The position numbers were made by a program, and so were the translations under genes. The notes beneath the pieces are model-generated. The model saw only the letters and a program-made list of their open reading frames with translations. It was not told where the DNA came from and ran no database searches. From assembly GCA_029785195.1 (NCBI GenBank), contig JAFMAD010000001.1, positions 310,001-374,000 of the forward strand: a DNA stretch of 64,000 nt. The letters are read 5' to 3'. The first letter of the stretch is position 1. Each line of letters opens with the position of its first letter. This stretch comes from Nitrososphaerota archaeon. GTDB taxonomy: Archaea; Thermoproteota; Nitrososphaeria; Nitrososphaerales; Gagatemarchaeaceae. This document shows, in pieces, positions 8,989-16,631 of this stretch.

Positions 8989-10212
8989 CTATCTGTAAGC
9001 ATCGAAATCCTTCCCCAGGACCGATGAAGCGATCTTAAGCTCCATGATCTCGTCGGTGCCTTCGTAAATCCTGGCGACCCTGGAGTCCAAGAAATGCTTC
9101 GCCACAGGTGACATGATGGAGTACCCGAACCCGCCGAAGCACTGGACCGCCCTGTCCGCCGACTCAAAGGCGCTCTTGGACGCCATGTACTTGGCCACCG
9201 CGGAGAGCCTGTCGGCTTCCGATCGGAGCGACAGGTCCCCTGGGGACTTGCCTGACTCGTCCTTCTTCATCGCAGCCCTGTAGACAAGCCATCTGCAAGC
9301 CTCCAAGCTGGATTCGATTGACGCGATGTGCTTCTGAATCAGCTGGTGCCTGGCGATTGCCTTCCCATGCTGGAACCTGGACGAGGTCCTCTCTCTAACC
9401 TGGTTGAGGCAGTCTTCCATGACCCCGAGGCACCCCGAGGCGATACCTATCCGGCCGTTGAGGAGGGCTGAATACGCGACCGAGAGACCCTTCCCTTCCT
9501 CGCCGAGCATGTCCTCCTCGGGGACGAACACGCCGTCGAGGCTGACCAGGGAAGTGTCTGAAGTGAAGAGCCCCATCTTCTCCTCGAGGCGCATGTCGAC
9601 GGCGAAGCCCCTCTGCTTCGTGTCGACTAGGAAGGCGGTGACCCCCTTGGAATCGCCTTTGGCGCGGGCGAACACTATCATGTTGGTCGCGATTGACCCG
9701 TTCGAAATCAGGTACTTGGACCCTGTCACCCTGAATCCTCCGCCGTCCCTCACGTAGCTGGTCTTCAGGGAAGCGGGGTCTGAACCAGCCTCAGGCTCGG
9801 TCAGGCCGTAGGCGAAAAGGACATCCCCCTTCGCCGCCGCTGGGAGGTACCTCGCCTTCTGTTCGTCGTCCCCCCAATCCTGGACCGCGAGGCTCCCCAG
9901 GCACATGTGGACGTCCGCGAGCGTGATGACACCCATCCCCGTCTGTCCCATCCTTTCGAGGAAGAGTGACTCTACGAGCTGGCGCGCCCCCCGCCCACCG
10001 AACTTCGTGGCTATCGGGACCCCCATCAGGTTGTGCCGCCTGAGCACCCCCGCTATCTCTGGGTTGTATTTTCTCTCCACGTACTTCTCGAACTCTGACA
10101 CGAGCAGCTCCGCAGCGGCGGCGTCGGCTTCTCGGAGGAGCCCTTTCTCATCGTCCCCGAGCCCGACAAGCCGGTCCACCTCCTCCATCGAGGACTCGAA
10201 CAGCTTCTCCAT
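8989..10212 (-). CDS. acyl-CoA dehydrogenase
   Basis: 407 residues, full length. FAD-dependent oxidation of acyl-CoA to trans-2-enoyl-CoA, the first beta-oxidation step. Signatures: GLTEPEAGSDPASLKT in the middle domain (FAD binding), GRIGIASGCLGVMEDCLNQVRERTSSRFQHGKAI at the start of the C-terminal helical domain, CFGGFGY, and RIYEGTDEIM near the end, where the Glu of YEGT is the usual catalytic base. A TATA-like GATTAAAAC lies 20-32 nt before the ATG at 10212, so the message is probably leaderless. Electrons would pass to an ETF encoded elsewhere. It supplies the substrate for the crotonases at 46-48 kb. Chain-length preference is unknown. Confidence 0.95.
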   Translation of the reverse strand: MEKLFESSMEEVDRLVGLGDDEKGLLREADAAAAELLVSEFEKYVERKYNPEIAGVLRRHNLMGVPIATKFGGRGARQLVESLFLERMGQTGMGVITLADVHMCLGSLAVQDWGDDEQKARYLPAAAKGDVLFAYGLTEPEAGSDPASLKTSYVRDGGGFRVTGSKYLISNGSIATNMIVFARAKGDSKGVTAFLVDTKQRGFAVDMRLEEKMGLFTSDTSLVSLDGVFVPEEDMLGEEGKGLSVAYSALLNGRIGIASGCLGVMEDCLNQVRERTSSRFQHGKAIARHQLIQKHIASIESSLEACRWLVYRAAMKKDESGKSPGDLSLRSEADRLSAVAKYMASKSAFESADRAVQCFGGFGYSIMSPVAKHFLDSRVARIYEGTDEIMELKIASSVLGKDFDAYR

Positions 10213-10316
10213 AGCTGGCCACCGTGTGGGTGCCGGGTTTTAATCCTCACCGGAGCGCATGCTTTTCAACGTCGGGCGCCTGGAGCGTGGCCGCGTTGAA
10301 GTCAGACGTGTCTCCG

Positions 10317-10499
10317 ATGTGGCTGACCTATCACATGGTCGACTGGAAGACGGTGAGCCAAGAGGAGACAGAACTGAGGTGCACCCTATGCGGCGGTCGC
10401 CTGATGAAGACGGAGGTCTTCACCGGAGAAACGAGCCAGGGATTCGTCGGGTATGTCTGCCATGCGGACAGGCACGTCACTTGGGTGAAGGAGAGTTAG
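10317..10499 (+). CDS. small zinc-ribbon-like protein
   Basis: About 60 residues from the ATG at 10317; an ATG at 10335 is equally possible, and an upstream GTG at 10224 would add 31 unlikely residues. It carries CTLCGG (C-x2-C) and, about 23 residues later, C-H-A-D-R-H, which can complete a zinc site. Ends WVKES. The last 23 bp overlap the 3' end of the MazG-like gene on the other strand. No family recognised. Small zinc ribbons of this kind are common in archaea and are often nucleic-acid- or protein-binding. Confidence 0.55.
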   Translation: MWLTYHMVDWKTVSQEETELRCTLCGGRLMKTEVFTGETSQGFVGYVCHADRHVTWVKES

Positions 10500-10815
10500 G
10501 ACCGGCCTTGTCTCTGAACCCTTCCCCATACCTGTGGGGCCTCGACATGTTCTTCGACCACTTCGCCTCGAACACGGCGTCCAGGTCTGCTTCAGGGGAG
10601 ATCAGCCTCGAAGCGTCGAGGACGTAGAATATCACGTCAATCAGCTCCTCGATCGTCTCCTCCTTAGGCCGCCCCTTCTTCCATGAGTCCCCGGCCTCCC
10701 CGAGCTCAATGAAAGCGAACAGCAGTTTGTTGGCTATCTCGTCCGGGGTGTTGCCGAACCCCTTCGCTACGACTAGCTCCTCAACCTTCTTCTTCGAAGC
10801 TTCCAGCGTGGGCAC
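10477..10815 (-). CDS. MazG-like nucleotide pyrophosphohydrolase
   Basis: 112 residues, all-alpha. The metal-binding pattern of the MazG/dUTPase-2 superfamily is visible: FAFIELGEAGDSWKKG (E-x2-E type) and, after ETIEEL, IDVIFYVLDASRL (E-L-x-D-V...D). Such enzymes hydrolyse (d)NTPs to monophosphates and pyrophosphate, cleaning the nucleotide pool. The C-terminal 30 residues (WSKNMSRPHRYGEGFRDKAG) are a basic tail, as in other single-domain archaeal members. It may be transcribed with the endonuclease III gene 24 bp upstream on the same strand, both serving genome maintenance. Confidence 0.8.
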   Translation of the reverse strand: MPTLEASKKKVEELVVAKGFGNTPDEIANKLLFAFIELGEAGDSWKKGRPKEETIEELIDVIFYVLDASRLISPEADLDAVFEAKWSKNMSRPHRYGEGFRDKAGPNSPSPK

Positions 10816-10839
10816 GAGCGACCAGCCTCCAGAGTAGGG

Positions 10840-11532
10840 CTATGAATCTTTGGCCCGGGGAGCCACGACCTCCCTGTAGTACTCACACGAGGCTGCGATT
10901 GTGCACGATGAGCACTTGGGCCCGATGGGCTTGCATGTAGTCTGACCGAAACGCACGAACAGGTCGTTGAGCTCCAGCCAATAGCGGCGCGGGACCACCT
11001 TGACCAGCTCGGCCTCGGTCTCTTCAGGACTCTTTGTCTTCACCAGCCCTAGCCTGTTCGAGATCCTGTGTACGTGGGTATCGACCGGTATGGCAGGCTT
11101 GTTGAACGCATACACGAGGACGCAGTTCGCGGTCTTCCTCCCCACTGCGTGGAGCTTCAACAGCTCCTCCTCGGTCTGAGGGACAGCTCCACCGAAGTCC
11201 GCGACGAGCTGCTTGGACACCCGGACTACGCTCTTCGCCTTCATCCTGTAGAACCCCGACGCCCTGATGAGGCGGCTGACGACCTCAGGGTCTGCGCCCG
11301 CCAGCTCGCCTGGCGTCTTGTACTTTGCAAACAGGTTTTCAGTGGCCTTTGTGGTGTTTTCATCCCTGGTTCTGTGAGACAGTATCGTCCCGATGAGGAT
11401 GCGGAAGGGGTCCCCTCCCTCGGCGTCCTTCAGCTGCGAGAGGGCCGTGGCCCTCTTGTCCGCGGAACCATAGACCATCCCCCTGACCTCCCTGAGAAGC
11501 CCAGGGACGCTTACGCGCTTTCGGTGACCCAT
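10840..11532 (-). CDS. nth: endonuclease III, base-excision DNA glycosylase/AP lyase
   Basis: About 230 residues. The catalytic helix-hairpin-helix [17 protein letters not shown] contains the lysine, and the downstream [16 protein letters not shown] contains the catalytic aspartate. A 4Fe-4S cluster loop C-x6-C-x2-C-x5-C ([17 protein letters not shown]) lies near the C-terminus. It removes oxidised pyrimidines and cleaves the abasic site. I start it at the ATG at 11532 ([11 protein letters not shown]); 12 more codons are open upstream. Either way it overlaps the end of the epimerase gene by at least 22 bp, indicating translational coupling. Confidence 0.95.
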   Translation of the reverse strand: MGHRKRVSVPGLLREVRGMVYGSADKRATALSQLKDAEGGDPFRILIGTILSHRTRDENTTKATENLFAKYKTPGELAGADPEVVSRLIRASGFYRMKAKSVVRVSKQLVADFGGAVPQTEEELLKLHAVGRKTANCVLVYAFNKPAIPVDTHVHRISNRLGLVKTKSPEETEAELVKVVPRRYWLELNDLFVRFGQTTCKPIGPKCSSCTIAASCEYYREVVAPRAKDS

Positions 11533-12434
11533 GGCTCTTTCTTGTACCAGGCGGCGACGTCGTCGCAAGCTGCTTGCAGGCCGTACTGAGGGGAGTAGCC
11601 CAGCTCCGCCCAGCTCGCCTGGACATCTATGGTGAGTGAGGCCTTGAGCTGCTCCGAAGCGTACTTTGCGATGGCCATCCCGGAGAGGAGCCCCGGCTTC
11701 TTGAACTCGGCGGTCTTCCCCACCGCCGAAGCCACCCCCTTCGCCAAGGCCTCTGGAGTGGCGTCGAAGGACTTCACCAGATACACAGCGCCGGAGCGAA
11801 GGTCCCCCTGGGCGGCCCTGTACATCGCCTGGGCGATGTCCCTCGGATGTGAGTACGACATGCTCCCCCCACGCGGGACCGTCACCTCCCCCCGCTCGAT
11901 CATCCTGAGGAAGGGGAGGGCCAGCGAAGGGTCACGCGACCCGAAGGCCTTCGCGGCTCTTATCACCATGACCTTGGGCGCTGCGTTCCGCCTCGCGAAC
12001 TCGAGCAGGAGCCGCTCCGCTTCGGCCTTCGCCTTCTGATACGCCCCCGCCGGGTGCAACGGGCCCGACGCGTCGACCCTCGCCGCACCGAACCCGTAGA
12101 CGTCCAGTGTGCTCAGATGAACGAATCGCTTTGCCTTGACCTCCGTGGCAGCTTCCAGGAGGTTGAGCAGCCCCTCCGCGCTGGCGCTCATGAAGTCGCT
12201 CTCCGTGTAAGGCATGGGGGACGCCAGGTTGTAGACCGCATCCACGCCTTCCATCGCGTCGTGAATGGAGTGGTGGTCCGAGAGGTCGACTTCGATGCCC
12301 TGGACCCCGTTGGTGTCCATCGTCTTTAGGTGGGCGCCCTTCCTGAAGGTTCCCTTGGATATCTCACCTTGCTGGAACAGATATTCAACGAGGTGCCCCC
12401 CGATGAAGCCCGTCCCTCCCACTATGAGGTTCAT
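11511..12434 (-). CDS. NAD-dependent epimerase/dehydratase (extended SDR)
   Basis: 307 residues. The N-terminal Rossmann motif [14 protein letters not shown] (G-x2-G-x2-G) binds NAD(P). The catalytic YxxxK is in [14 protein letters not shown] at about 155, with [11 protein letters not shown] just before it supplying the serine/threonine. The overall pattern ([49 protein letters not shown]) matches 3-beta-HSD or UDP-sugar-epimerase-like SDRs. Its ATG overlaps the stop of the upstream His-rich protein gene by 4 bp (ATGA), and its 3' end overlaps endonuclease III, so it sits in a tight three-gene run. Substrate unknown. Confidence 0.88.
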   Translation of the reverse strand: MNLIVGGTGFIGGHLVEYLFQQGEISKGTFRKGAHLKTMDTNGVQGIEVDLSDHHSIHDAMEGVDAVYNLASPMPYTESDFMSASAEGLLNLLEAATEVKAKRFVHLSTLDVYGFGAARVDASGPLHPAGAYQKAKAEAERLLLEFARRNAAPKVMVIRAAKAFGSRDPSLALPFLRMIERGEVTVPRGGSMSYSHPRDIAQAMYRAAQGDLRSGAVYLVKSFDATPEALAKGVASAVGKTAEFKKPGLLSGMAIAKYASEQLKASLTIDVQASWAELGYSPQYGLQAACDDVAAWYKKEPWVTESA

Positions 12435-12751
12435 GGGGGCCCGCCCTCTGGGTCGCCAAGGTGATGATGGTGGTGGTGCTCGTCCTTCCCAGGTTTGGCG
12501 TCGAACTCCCCCCTCACGAGGCGCATCTGGAGGTCCTCCTCGAACTTCGGGAAGTCGCCCGTGAGTGCCGCGAGCTTCTCCTTCGCCCCCTCAGTGAACT
12601 GTGGGGAGAAGTTCTGGCCGCCGAAACGGCCGTATGCCACCCCAGAGAACCTGACCTTCTTCCCTTTCACCTCAACGTAACCCCTGATCAGGTTCGCCAC
12701 CTCCCCTTCGCTGACATAGTCCACCACCACGGCGTAATCCGGGAGGCTCAA
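12431..12751 (-). CDS. small unknown protein with a natural hexahistidine run
   Basis: 106 residues, TTG start, with a TATA-like ACTTTAAGC about 28-35 nt upstream. The body (residues 1-85) is a mixed alpha/beta domain that I do not recognise, including DYAVVVDYVSEGEVANLIRGYVEVKGKKVRFSGVAYGRFGGQNFSP. The C-terminus carries DE followed by six consecutive histidines, encoded at 12461-12478 by mixed CAC and CAT codons, then LGDPEGGPP. The run could bind Ni, Zn or Co. The stop overlaps the epimerase ATG by 4 bp. Function unknown. Confidence 0.75.
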   Translation of the reverse strand: MSLPDYAVVVDYVSEGEVANLIRGYVEVKGKKVRFSGVAYGRFGGQNFSPQFTEGAKEKLAALTGDFPKFEEDLQMRLVRGEFDAKPGKDEHHHHHHLGDPEGGPP

Positions 12752-12816
12752 GGGATGTTTACCCCTCCTGACAGGTGCTTAAAGTCAGTTCTGGAGCGGG
12801 AGCCTAGCTCAGGAAG

Positions 12817-13248
12817 TCACATCTCGAAGTCTGGGGGCCTGTACCTCGCCTGGACCATCTCCTTGAGGGAGGTGACCAAGGAGAAGCTCGACCCGACTAT
12901 GTCGCTCTGCGTCACGATGCCCACGAGCTTCCCCCTCTCCAACACCGGGAGCTTCTTGACCCCCGCGTCCGACATGATCTTGGCCGCGACCTCGACCCTT
13001 TCATCTGGGGAGACGGTGACGAGCTTCTTCGTCCTAAGCGAAGTCAAGGGCGCTCCAGGGTCGAGCCCCCTTGCAACGCTCCTTGAGATGTCCCCTTCTG
13101 TGACTATGCCGACCGGCTTCGTCTCGCTCTTGGTGACCACGAGGGCGCCGATCCCCCACCTCGCCATCTTCCTCGCGGCTTCTTTGACGGAGGCGTCCGC
13201 GTCTATGGTCCTGACCCTCCTGGTCATGATGTCCTTGACGTAGATCAC
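12817..13248 (-). CDS. tandem CBS-domain protein
   Basis: 143 residues forming one Bateman module. CBS1 runs about 5-60 (VKDIMTRRVRTIDADASVKEAARKMARWGIGALVV...PVGIVTEGDI) and CBS2 about 70-125 (LVTVSPDERVEVAAKIMSDAGVKKLPVLERGKLVGIVTQSDI). CBS pairs bind adenine nucleotides and sense energy state. GTG start, 3 nt after the UspA stop, so the two are one operon. UspA-CBS pairing suggests a nucleotide-responsive stress module. No effector domain is fused. Confidence 0.92.
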   Translation of the reverse strand: MIYVKDIMTRRVRTIDADASVKEAARKMARWGIGALVVTKSETKPVGIVTEGDISRSVARGLDPGAPLTSLRTKKLVTVSPDERVEVAAKIMSDAGVKKLPVLERGKLVGIVTQSDIVGSSFSLVTSLKEMVQARYRPPDFEM

Positions 13249-13251
13249 CCC

Positions 13252-13710
13252 TCATCTCACCACGAGGACGGGACACTGAGAGTGGCCGACGAGGCCGGAC
13301 GAGACGCTCCCGACGATTAGCCTCTTGAACCCGGTCAGCCCCCTCGTCCCGACCACGACCAGGTCGGCTTTCTGGTCCGTCGCTAAGCCAACCAGCGCCT
13401 CTACCACTGACGGGCCTTCGAGTAGCTCCCCCCTGGCTTTCGCACCGGCCTGGGCGGCGAGCTGTACGCCTCTTGAGAGGATGGCCTCGCCGTTCTGCTT
13501 CGCCGCCTCCTCCAGTTCGGTGTAGTTGGGGATGGGCATGCCCGCTCCTCCCGAGAAGACCATCGTCGGCGAGCTGTAGACGTGGGCCACCGTCAGCTTG
13601 GACCCGAACTTCGCTGCTATGGAGCATGCCAGCCGGACGGCCTTTACCGAGTCCTTCGACCCGTCGAACGCGACCACCACGCTCTTGAACTCCCTGCCGT
13701 TGCTTGCCAT
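13252..13710 (-). CDS. universal stress protein (UspA family)
   Basis: 152 residues. The N-terminal strand VVVAFDGSKDSVKAVRLA has the conserved Asp for ATP binding, and the C-terminal GTRGLTGFKRLIVGSVSSG is the G-x2-G-x9-G-S nucleotide-binding loop, ending HSQCPVLVVR as usual. It is an ATP-binding UspA of the type that can dimerise. A TATA-like GCATTAAAT is about 30-38 nt upstream of the ATG. First gene of an operon with the CBS protein. Confidence 0.94.
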   Translation of the reverse strand: MASNGREFKSVVVAFDGSKDSVKAVRLACSIAAKFGSKLTVAHVYSSPTMVFSGGAGMPIPNYTELEEAAKQNGEAILSRGVQLAAQAGAKARGELLEGPSVVEALVGLATDQKADLVVVGTRGLTGFKRLIVGSVSSGLVGHSQCPVLVVR

Positions 13711-13969
13711 GACTGTCAGTTCAGACTTCTCCTTTTCCCTATTTAATGCGTCCCCACAATTCCCACAATTGAGAACCCCGATTCCGGACGGACCCGGCCT
13801 CAGCGCCCTGGACGGGGGCGAAGGACTGGCGCGACCTAACCAACGAGGTCGCCTGGGGAAACCTGAGGCGACGTTGTAAGACGGAGGGGCCGGAACTTAC
13901 CCAAAACTGATAATCAGGCGCGAAAAACGTCTCAGTCTGTTATAAGGCGCTGAAGATGGAGCAGCGTCC
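13711..13969. promoter_or_regulatory. divergent intergenic region with two promoters and a hairpin
   Basis: It contains the leftward uspA promoter (TATA-like at about 13739-13747) and the rightward promoter of the membrane gene (GTTATAAGG at 13939-13947, 23-31 nt before the ATG at 13970). Between them is a perfect 7-bp stem, GCGACCT (13831-13837) with AGGTCGC (13846-13852), inside GC-rich sequence. No gene seen. Confidence 0.45.
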
Positions 13970-14533
13970 ATGGAAAACACAACGCAGCCGCTCGCAATCA
14001 AGAGCAGATGGGCAGGCAGATTCATCTGGGCCGCGGTCATCGAAGGGTTCTTCGCGGTGGTCGCCACCGTGCTCACCCTCGACCCTCTCCAGTACCTCAC
14101 AGGCAACCCCGACTACTACTCGCCAGCCAAGGTCATAGCCAGCAACGGCGCAGGGACCTGGTTCTTCACCGGGTACATCTCCTTCCTCGTGGTAGGAGTC
14201 GTAGCTATGGCGGTAACTGCCATCTTCTACCTCTACATCGAAGGGATACAAGGCAAGCCATACAAAGGGGTCACAAACATCCTCGCGTGGGCGCACCTCC
14301 TTCTGATGAACATAGGGGTGGCGGGCTCCATGTTCCTGATGATGTGGGGAGGTTACCTCGCGGGGTGGGCAAGCGCCCCTGTCTCCAGTGGGGGAGAGGG
14401 CCTCACCTCAGAGCAGATTCACGTCCAGATACTCGGCCACCTCACCGACCCCATCGGGGCGCTCGTCCTGGTGGCAGCCCTCGGTGCGCTCTTGGGCGGA
14501 CTTGGATACCTCATTCGAAGCAGGGCTCGCTGA
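13970..14533 (+). CDS. four-helix membrane protein, unknown function
   Basis: 187 residues with four hydrophobic helices at about 17-38, 64-90, 105-130 and 160-182. The loop between helices 1 and 2 is polar with tyrosines (NPDYYSPAKVIASNGAGTWFF), and the loop between 3 and 4 includes a histidine pair region (QIHVQILGHLTDP). The pattern resembles small heme- or quinone-associated membrane subunits, but I cannot assign it. A TATA box 23-31 nt before the ATG indicates a leaderless message and supports a real gene. Followed by a separate HTH gene. Confidence 0.7.
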   Translation: MENTTQPLAIKSRWAGRFIWAAVIEGFFAVVATVLTLDPLQYLTGNPDYYSPAKVIASNGAGTWFFTGYISFLVVGVVAMAVTAIFYLYIEGIQGKPYKGVTNILAWAHLLLMNIGVAGSMFLMMWGGYLAGWASAPVSSGGEGLTSEQIHVQILGHLTDPIGALVLVAALGALLGGLGYLIRSRAR

Positions 14534-14608
14534 GTCCTGCTTCTACCCGTTTTTCATGCGTGAGAAGCCGATTAAGCTCAAATACGATACCTCAGGATTT
14601 CCGAGCGC

Positions 14609-14971
14609 GTGGAGATAACCGAGCCGATCCGAGTCCAGGCGCTGGTGCACGGACTCGCTGACGAATACTCACGCAAGATCATCCTTTCCGCCATACCCAA
14701 GAGCAAGTCTGTCGAAGACATAAGCAAGGAGAACGACATACCCCTGAGCACGTGCTACAGGAGGGTCCACGAACTCCTCGATGCGCAGATCCTCGTGGTG
14801 GAGAGGGTAATTGTCACGCCCGACGGGAAAAAGTACGAACTACTCAGGAGCGCCTACAGGGCGATAAACGTATCATTCGACGGCGGGGTGATCAAGGTGG
14901 ACGCGGTGATAAACGAGGACGTCGCAGAGAAGCTGAAGCGCCTCTGGCTGACAATGAGGGAGAGCGGCTGA
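14609..14971 (+). CDS. ArsR-like winged-helix transcriptional regulator
   Basis: 120 residues. A winged helix spans about 8-75: LVHGLADEYSRKIILSAIPKSKSVEDISKENDIPLSTCYRRVHELLDAQILVVERVIVTPDGKKYELLRS. The recognition helix is PLSTCYRRVHELL. The C-terminal part (YRAINVSFDGGVIKVDAVIN...KLKRLWLTMRES) is a short dimerisation or sensor tail. GTG start, about 25 nt after an A/T-rich AAATACGATA promoter block. It precedes a small three-helix membrane gene with its own promoter, a pairing seen repeatedly in archaea. The ligand is unknown. Confidence 0.85.
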   Translation: MEITEPIRVQALVHGLADEYSRKIILSAIPKSKSVEDISKENDIPLSTCYRRVHELLDAQILVVERVIVTPDGKKYELLRSAYRAINVSFDGGVIKVDAVINEDVAEKLKRLWLTMRESG

Positions 14972-15033
14972 TTTCTAGCGATGAGAATCGAGTTCAATGC
15001 TTTAAAACTCGACGGAGGTGACATCAGGTAATC

Positions 15034-15309
15034 ATGGGTCTTGTGTATCTCGACGTAGCGCAAGCGCTAATCCTCGTCTTCGGCGGCGTCGTGGTCTACT
15101 ATGCAGGCAAGGCGTACAGAAAGACAAGGAGCCAGGCGATGCTCTTCTTGGCGATCGGCTTCGCATTCGTGACCCTGGGGGCGCTCATAGCGGGAGTGAT
15201 CTACAACTTTGGCACAAAAGACCTTGGGACGGTCATCACGGTGCAGGCGTACTGTCAGGCGGTCGGGTTCTTCATAATAGTATACTCCCTGGCGCGCGCG
15301 AAGGGGTAG
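15034..15309 (+). CDS. small three-helix membrane protein (DUF7521-like)
   Basis: 91 residues, three membrane helices: VYLDVAQALILVFGGVVVYYAGKAY, MLFLAIGFAFVTLGALIAGVIYNF and VQAYCQAVGFFIIVYSLARAKG. The arrangement (Y-x-A-G-K-AYRKT, then FLAIGFAFVTLGALIAG, then Q.Y.QA.GF..IVYSL) resembles small archaeal membrane proteins encoded beside ArsR-like regulators, which I believe correspond to the DUF7521 type. A TATA-like CTTTAAAAC lies 26-34 nt upstream, and GGAGGTGA is just before the ATG. Confidence 0.75.
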   Translation: MGLVYLDVAQALILVFGGVVVYYAGKAYRKTRSQAMLFLAIGFAFVTLGALIAGVIYNFGTKDLGTVITVQAYCQAVGFFIIVYSLARAKG

Positions 15310-15634
15310 CGCCAATCCCGGGCCTGGACGACCGCACGAGACAATGACCAACGCAGTTGGCGCCTACGGCGGACGTGACCGGACGTTCGCCTGCATGGTT
15401 CCCGCAGAGCCGGCGCTTTTGGCGGGCCGGAGCGCCGGGGCGCTCGCTGGCTTGGAACGTAGAAGGGCGCCGGGGCGAAAGGTCCCATGACGGACTTGTG
15501 TCGCTCAGGCCCGGGCGGTTCCCTAAGCGGTTGAAGCTCATGGGCCCGCGTGGCGCCGTCCCCGGAGCGGCGCGAGCGTGGAGGCCCGGCAAAGCAAAGG
15601 ACGATTGAGCGTGGGAACGCGCCGCTCCGGCAGG
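15310..15634. other. GC-rich hairpin-dense intergenic block, candidate non-coding RNA
   Basis: 325 bp without a credible reading frame but with unusually strong pairing. GCGCCAA (15309-15315) pairs with TTGGCGC (15357-15363). GGCGGACGT (15368-15376) pairs with ACGTTCGCC (15383-15391). CCGGAGCGGCGCG (15562-15574) pairs perfectly over 13 bp with CGCGCCGCTCCGG (15618-15630) around a 43-nt loop. It lies between convergent genes, so it could be an RNA on either strand or an extended terminator. I did not find RNase P or SRP signature motifs. Confidence 0.4.
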
Positions 15635-15958
15635 CTAGCGGAGGGCCTCGGCCTGTATCAGCTCTTCCACTTTCTGGAAGTAGAGCCTGGTCGCGAGGGG
15701 CATGCCTTCGAGGTTGCGATCGATGGCGTCCACGACGTATCGGACCGCCCGCCTTGACGCCTTGAACTCGAACTTCATTGGAAGGATGGGGTCCTGGATG
15801 ACGTCGATCGAGTCGATCAGGTGCCCGGGTGCCTCGGCCTTTGCGTCGCTCGCCACCTTCTGATACCACCCCGACAAGACCGCCGGGTCGAGCCCCTGCT
15901 TCAGGTCTTCGATTTCCTGTAGGAGCCTGTTCAGGACCAGCATCTCTTCGTTGGCCAT
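15635..15958 (-). CDS. small helical protein, unknown function
   Basis: 107 residues, mostly helical: EEMLVLNRLLQEIEDLKQGL at the N-terminus and ATRLYFQKVEELIQAEALR at the C-terminus, around a conserved-looking middle (DSIDVIQDPILPMKFEFKASRRAVRYVVDAI). No cysteines, signal or membrane segment. I do not recognise the family. ATG start; a GCTTAAGC TATA-like site is about 33-40 nt upstream, supporting expression. Confidence 0.65.
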   Translation of the reverse strand: MANEEMLVLNRLLQEIEDLKQGLDPAVLSGWYQKVASDAKAEAPGHLIDSIDVIQDPILPMKFEFKASRRAVRYVVDAIDRNLEGMPLATRLYFQKVEELIQAEALR

Positions 15959-16026
15959 GGGCGGATGATCGCGAGACGGCGGTCCGCCAGCTTAAGCGAA
16001 GGTGTGTATGTTTGTTGGTCTCGCGG

Positions 16027-16437
16027 TCAGCTGCAGCGCATCTGGAAGACCTCGGACTTCTCATACTCAGCTTCCCAAACGTGGGTGCTATTCCTCCCCC
16101 GGCGGACTGCGAGGAGGGTGTACCCCTTGGGGGCGTCGTTGTAGGCCCGCGTGAGGATCTCGACGGCGGGGAGGTCGTCCTCGTCGTAGCTCTTCAAGAC
16201 GTGCGGCCTGTACTTCTCGACCTCTCTCAAGTAGTCAGCCAGACACAACACCCTCCCCTGCAAGACAGCTGACGTGACCCTCTTGACCTCCACTCCACAG
16301 GCGTCGCACCTGACAACCCCCATCCCGTCCGTCAGGCAGACCCTCCCCACCCCCACCACAGTGGGGAAGGTTCCGGGCCGAGGCTCTTCGGCGCCACAGA
16401 GGGCACACTTCGCGGGGCTCTTAGAAGAGTGAGGCAA
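16027..16437 (-). CDS. zinc-finger protein of unknown function
   Basis: 136 residues. Two CxxC pairs near the N-terminus, CALCGAEE (11-14) and CDACGVEVKR (about 44-47), can form a zinc ribbon, with extra cysteines at VCLTDG and LCLADY. The C-terminal half (ILTRAYNDAPKGYTLLAVRRGRNSTHVWEAEYEKSEVFQMRCS) looks like a small alpha/beta domain. A TATA-like CCTTAAATCGG lies about 23-33 nt before the ATG. Family not recognised. Confidence 0.7.
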   Translation of the reverse strand: MPHSSKSPAKCALCGAEEPRPGTFPTVVGVGRVCLTDGMGVVRCDACGVEVKRVTSAVLQGRVLCLADYLREVEKYRPHVLKSYDEDDLPAVEILTRAYNDAPKGYTLLAVRRGRNSTHVWEAEYEKSEVFQMRCS

Positions 16438-16631
16438 CGTAGGTCCAACCGTGTGCCAGCCGATTTAAGGCTGCGTCGGGCTCCGGGAGGCCGTCCTCTT
16501 GCCCTGGACCCGCCCGGCTGGGGACGGTGGAGAGCGCGTCAGGGGGCCCCGGTGGCACATGGTCCCGCGCCCAGCCTACCTCCAGGAGGGGGCGCTAGTC
16601 CAGCGTTGTCCAGTGCGTCAAAGAAGGACCC

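Noticed and set aside
15255-16064. 269-codon open frame on the minus strand
   Set aside because: Very high Arg/Gly/Ala/Pro content, overlaps a better gene and the hairpin block; typical chance frame in high-GC DNA.
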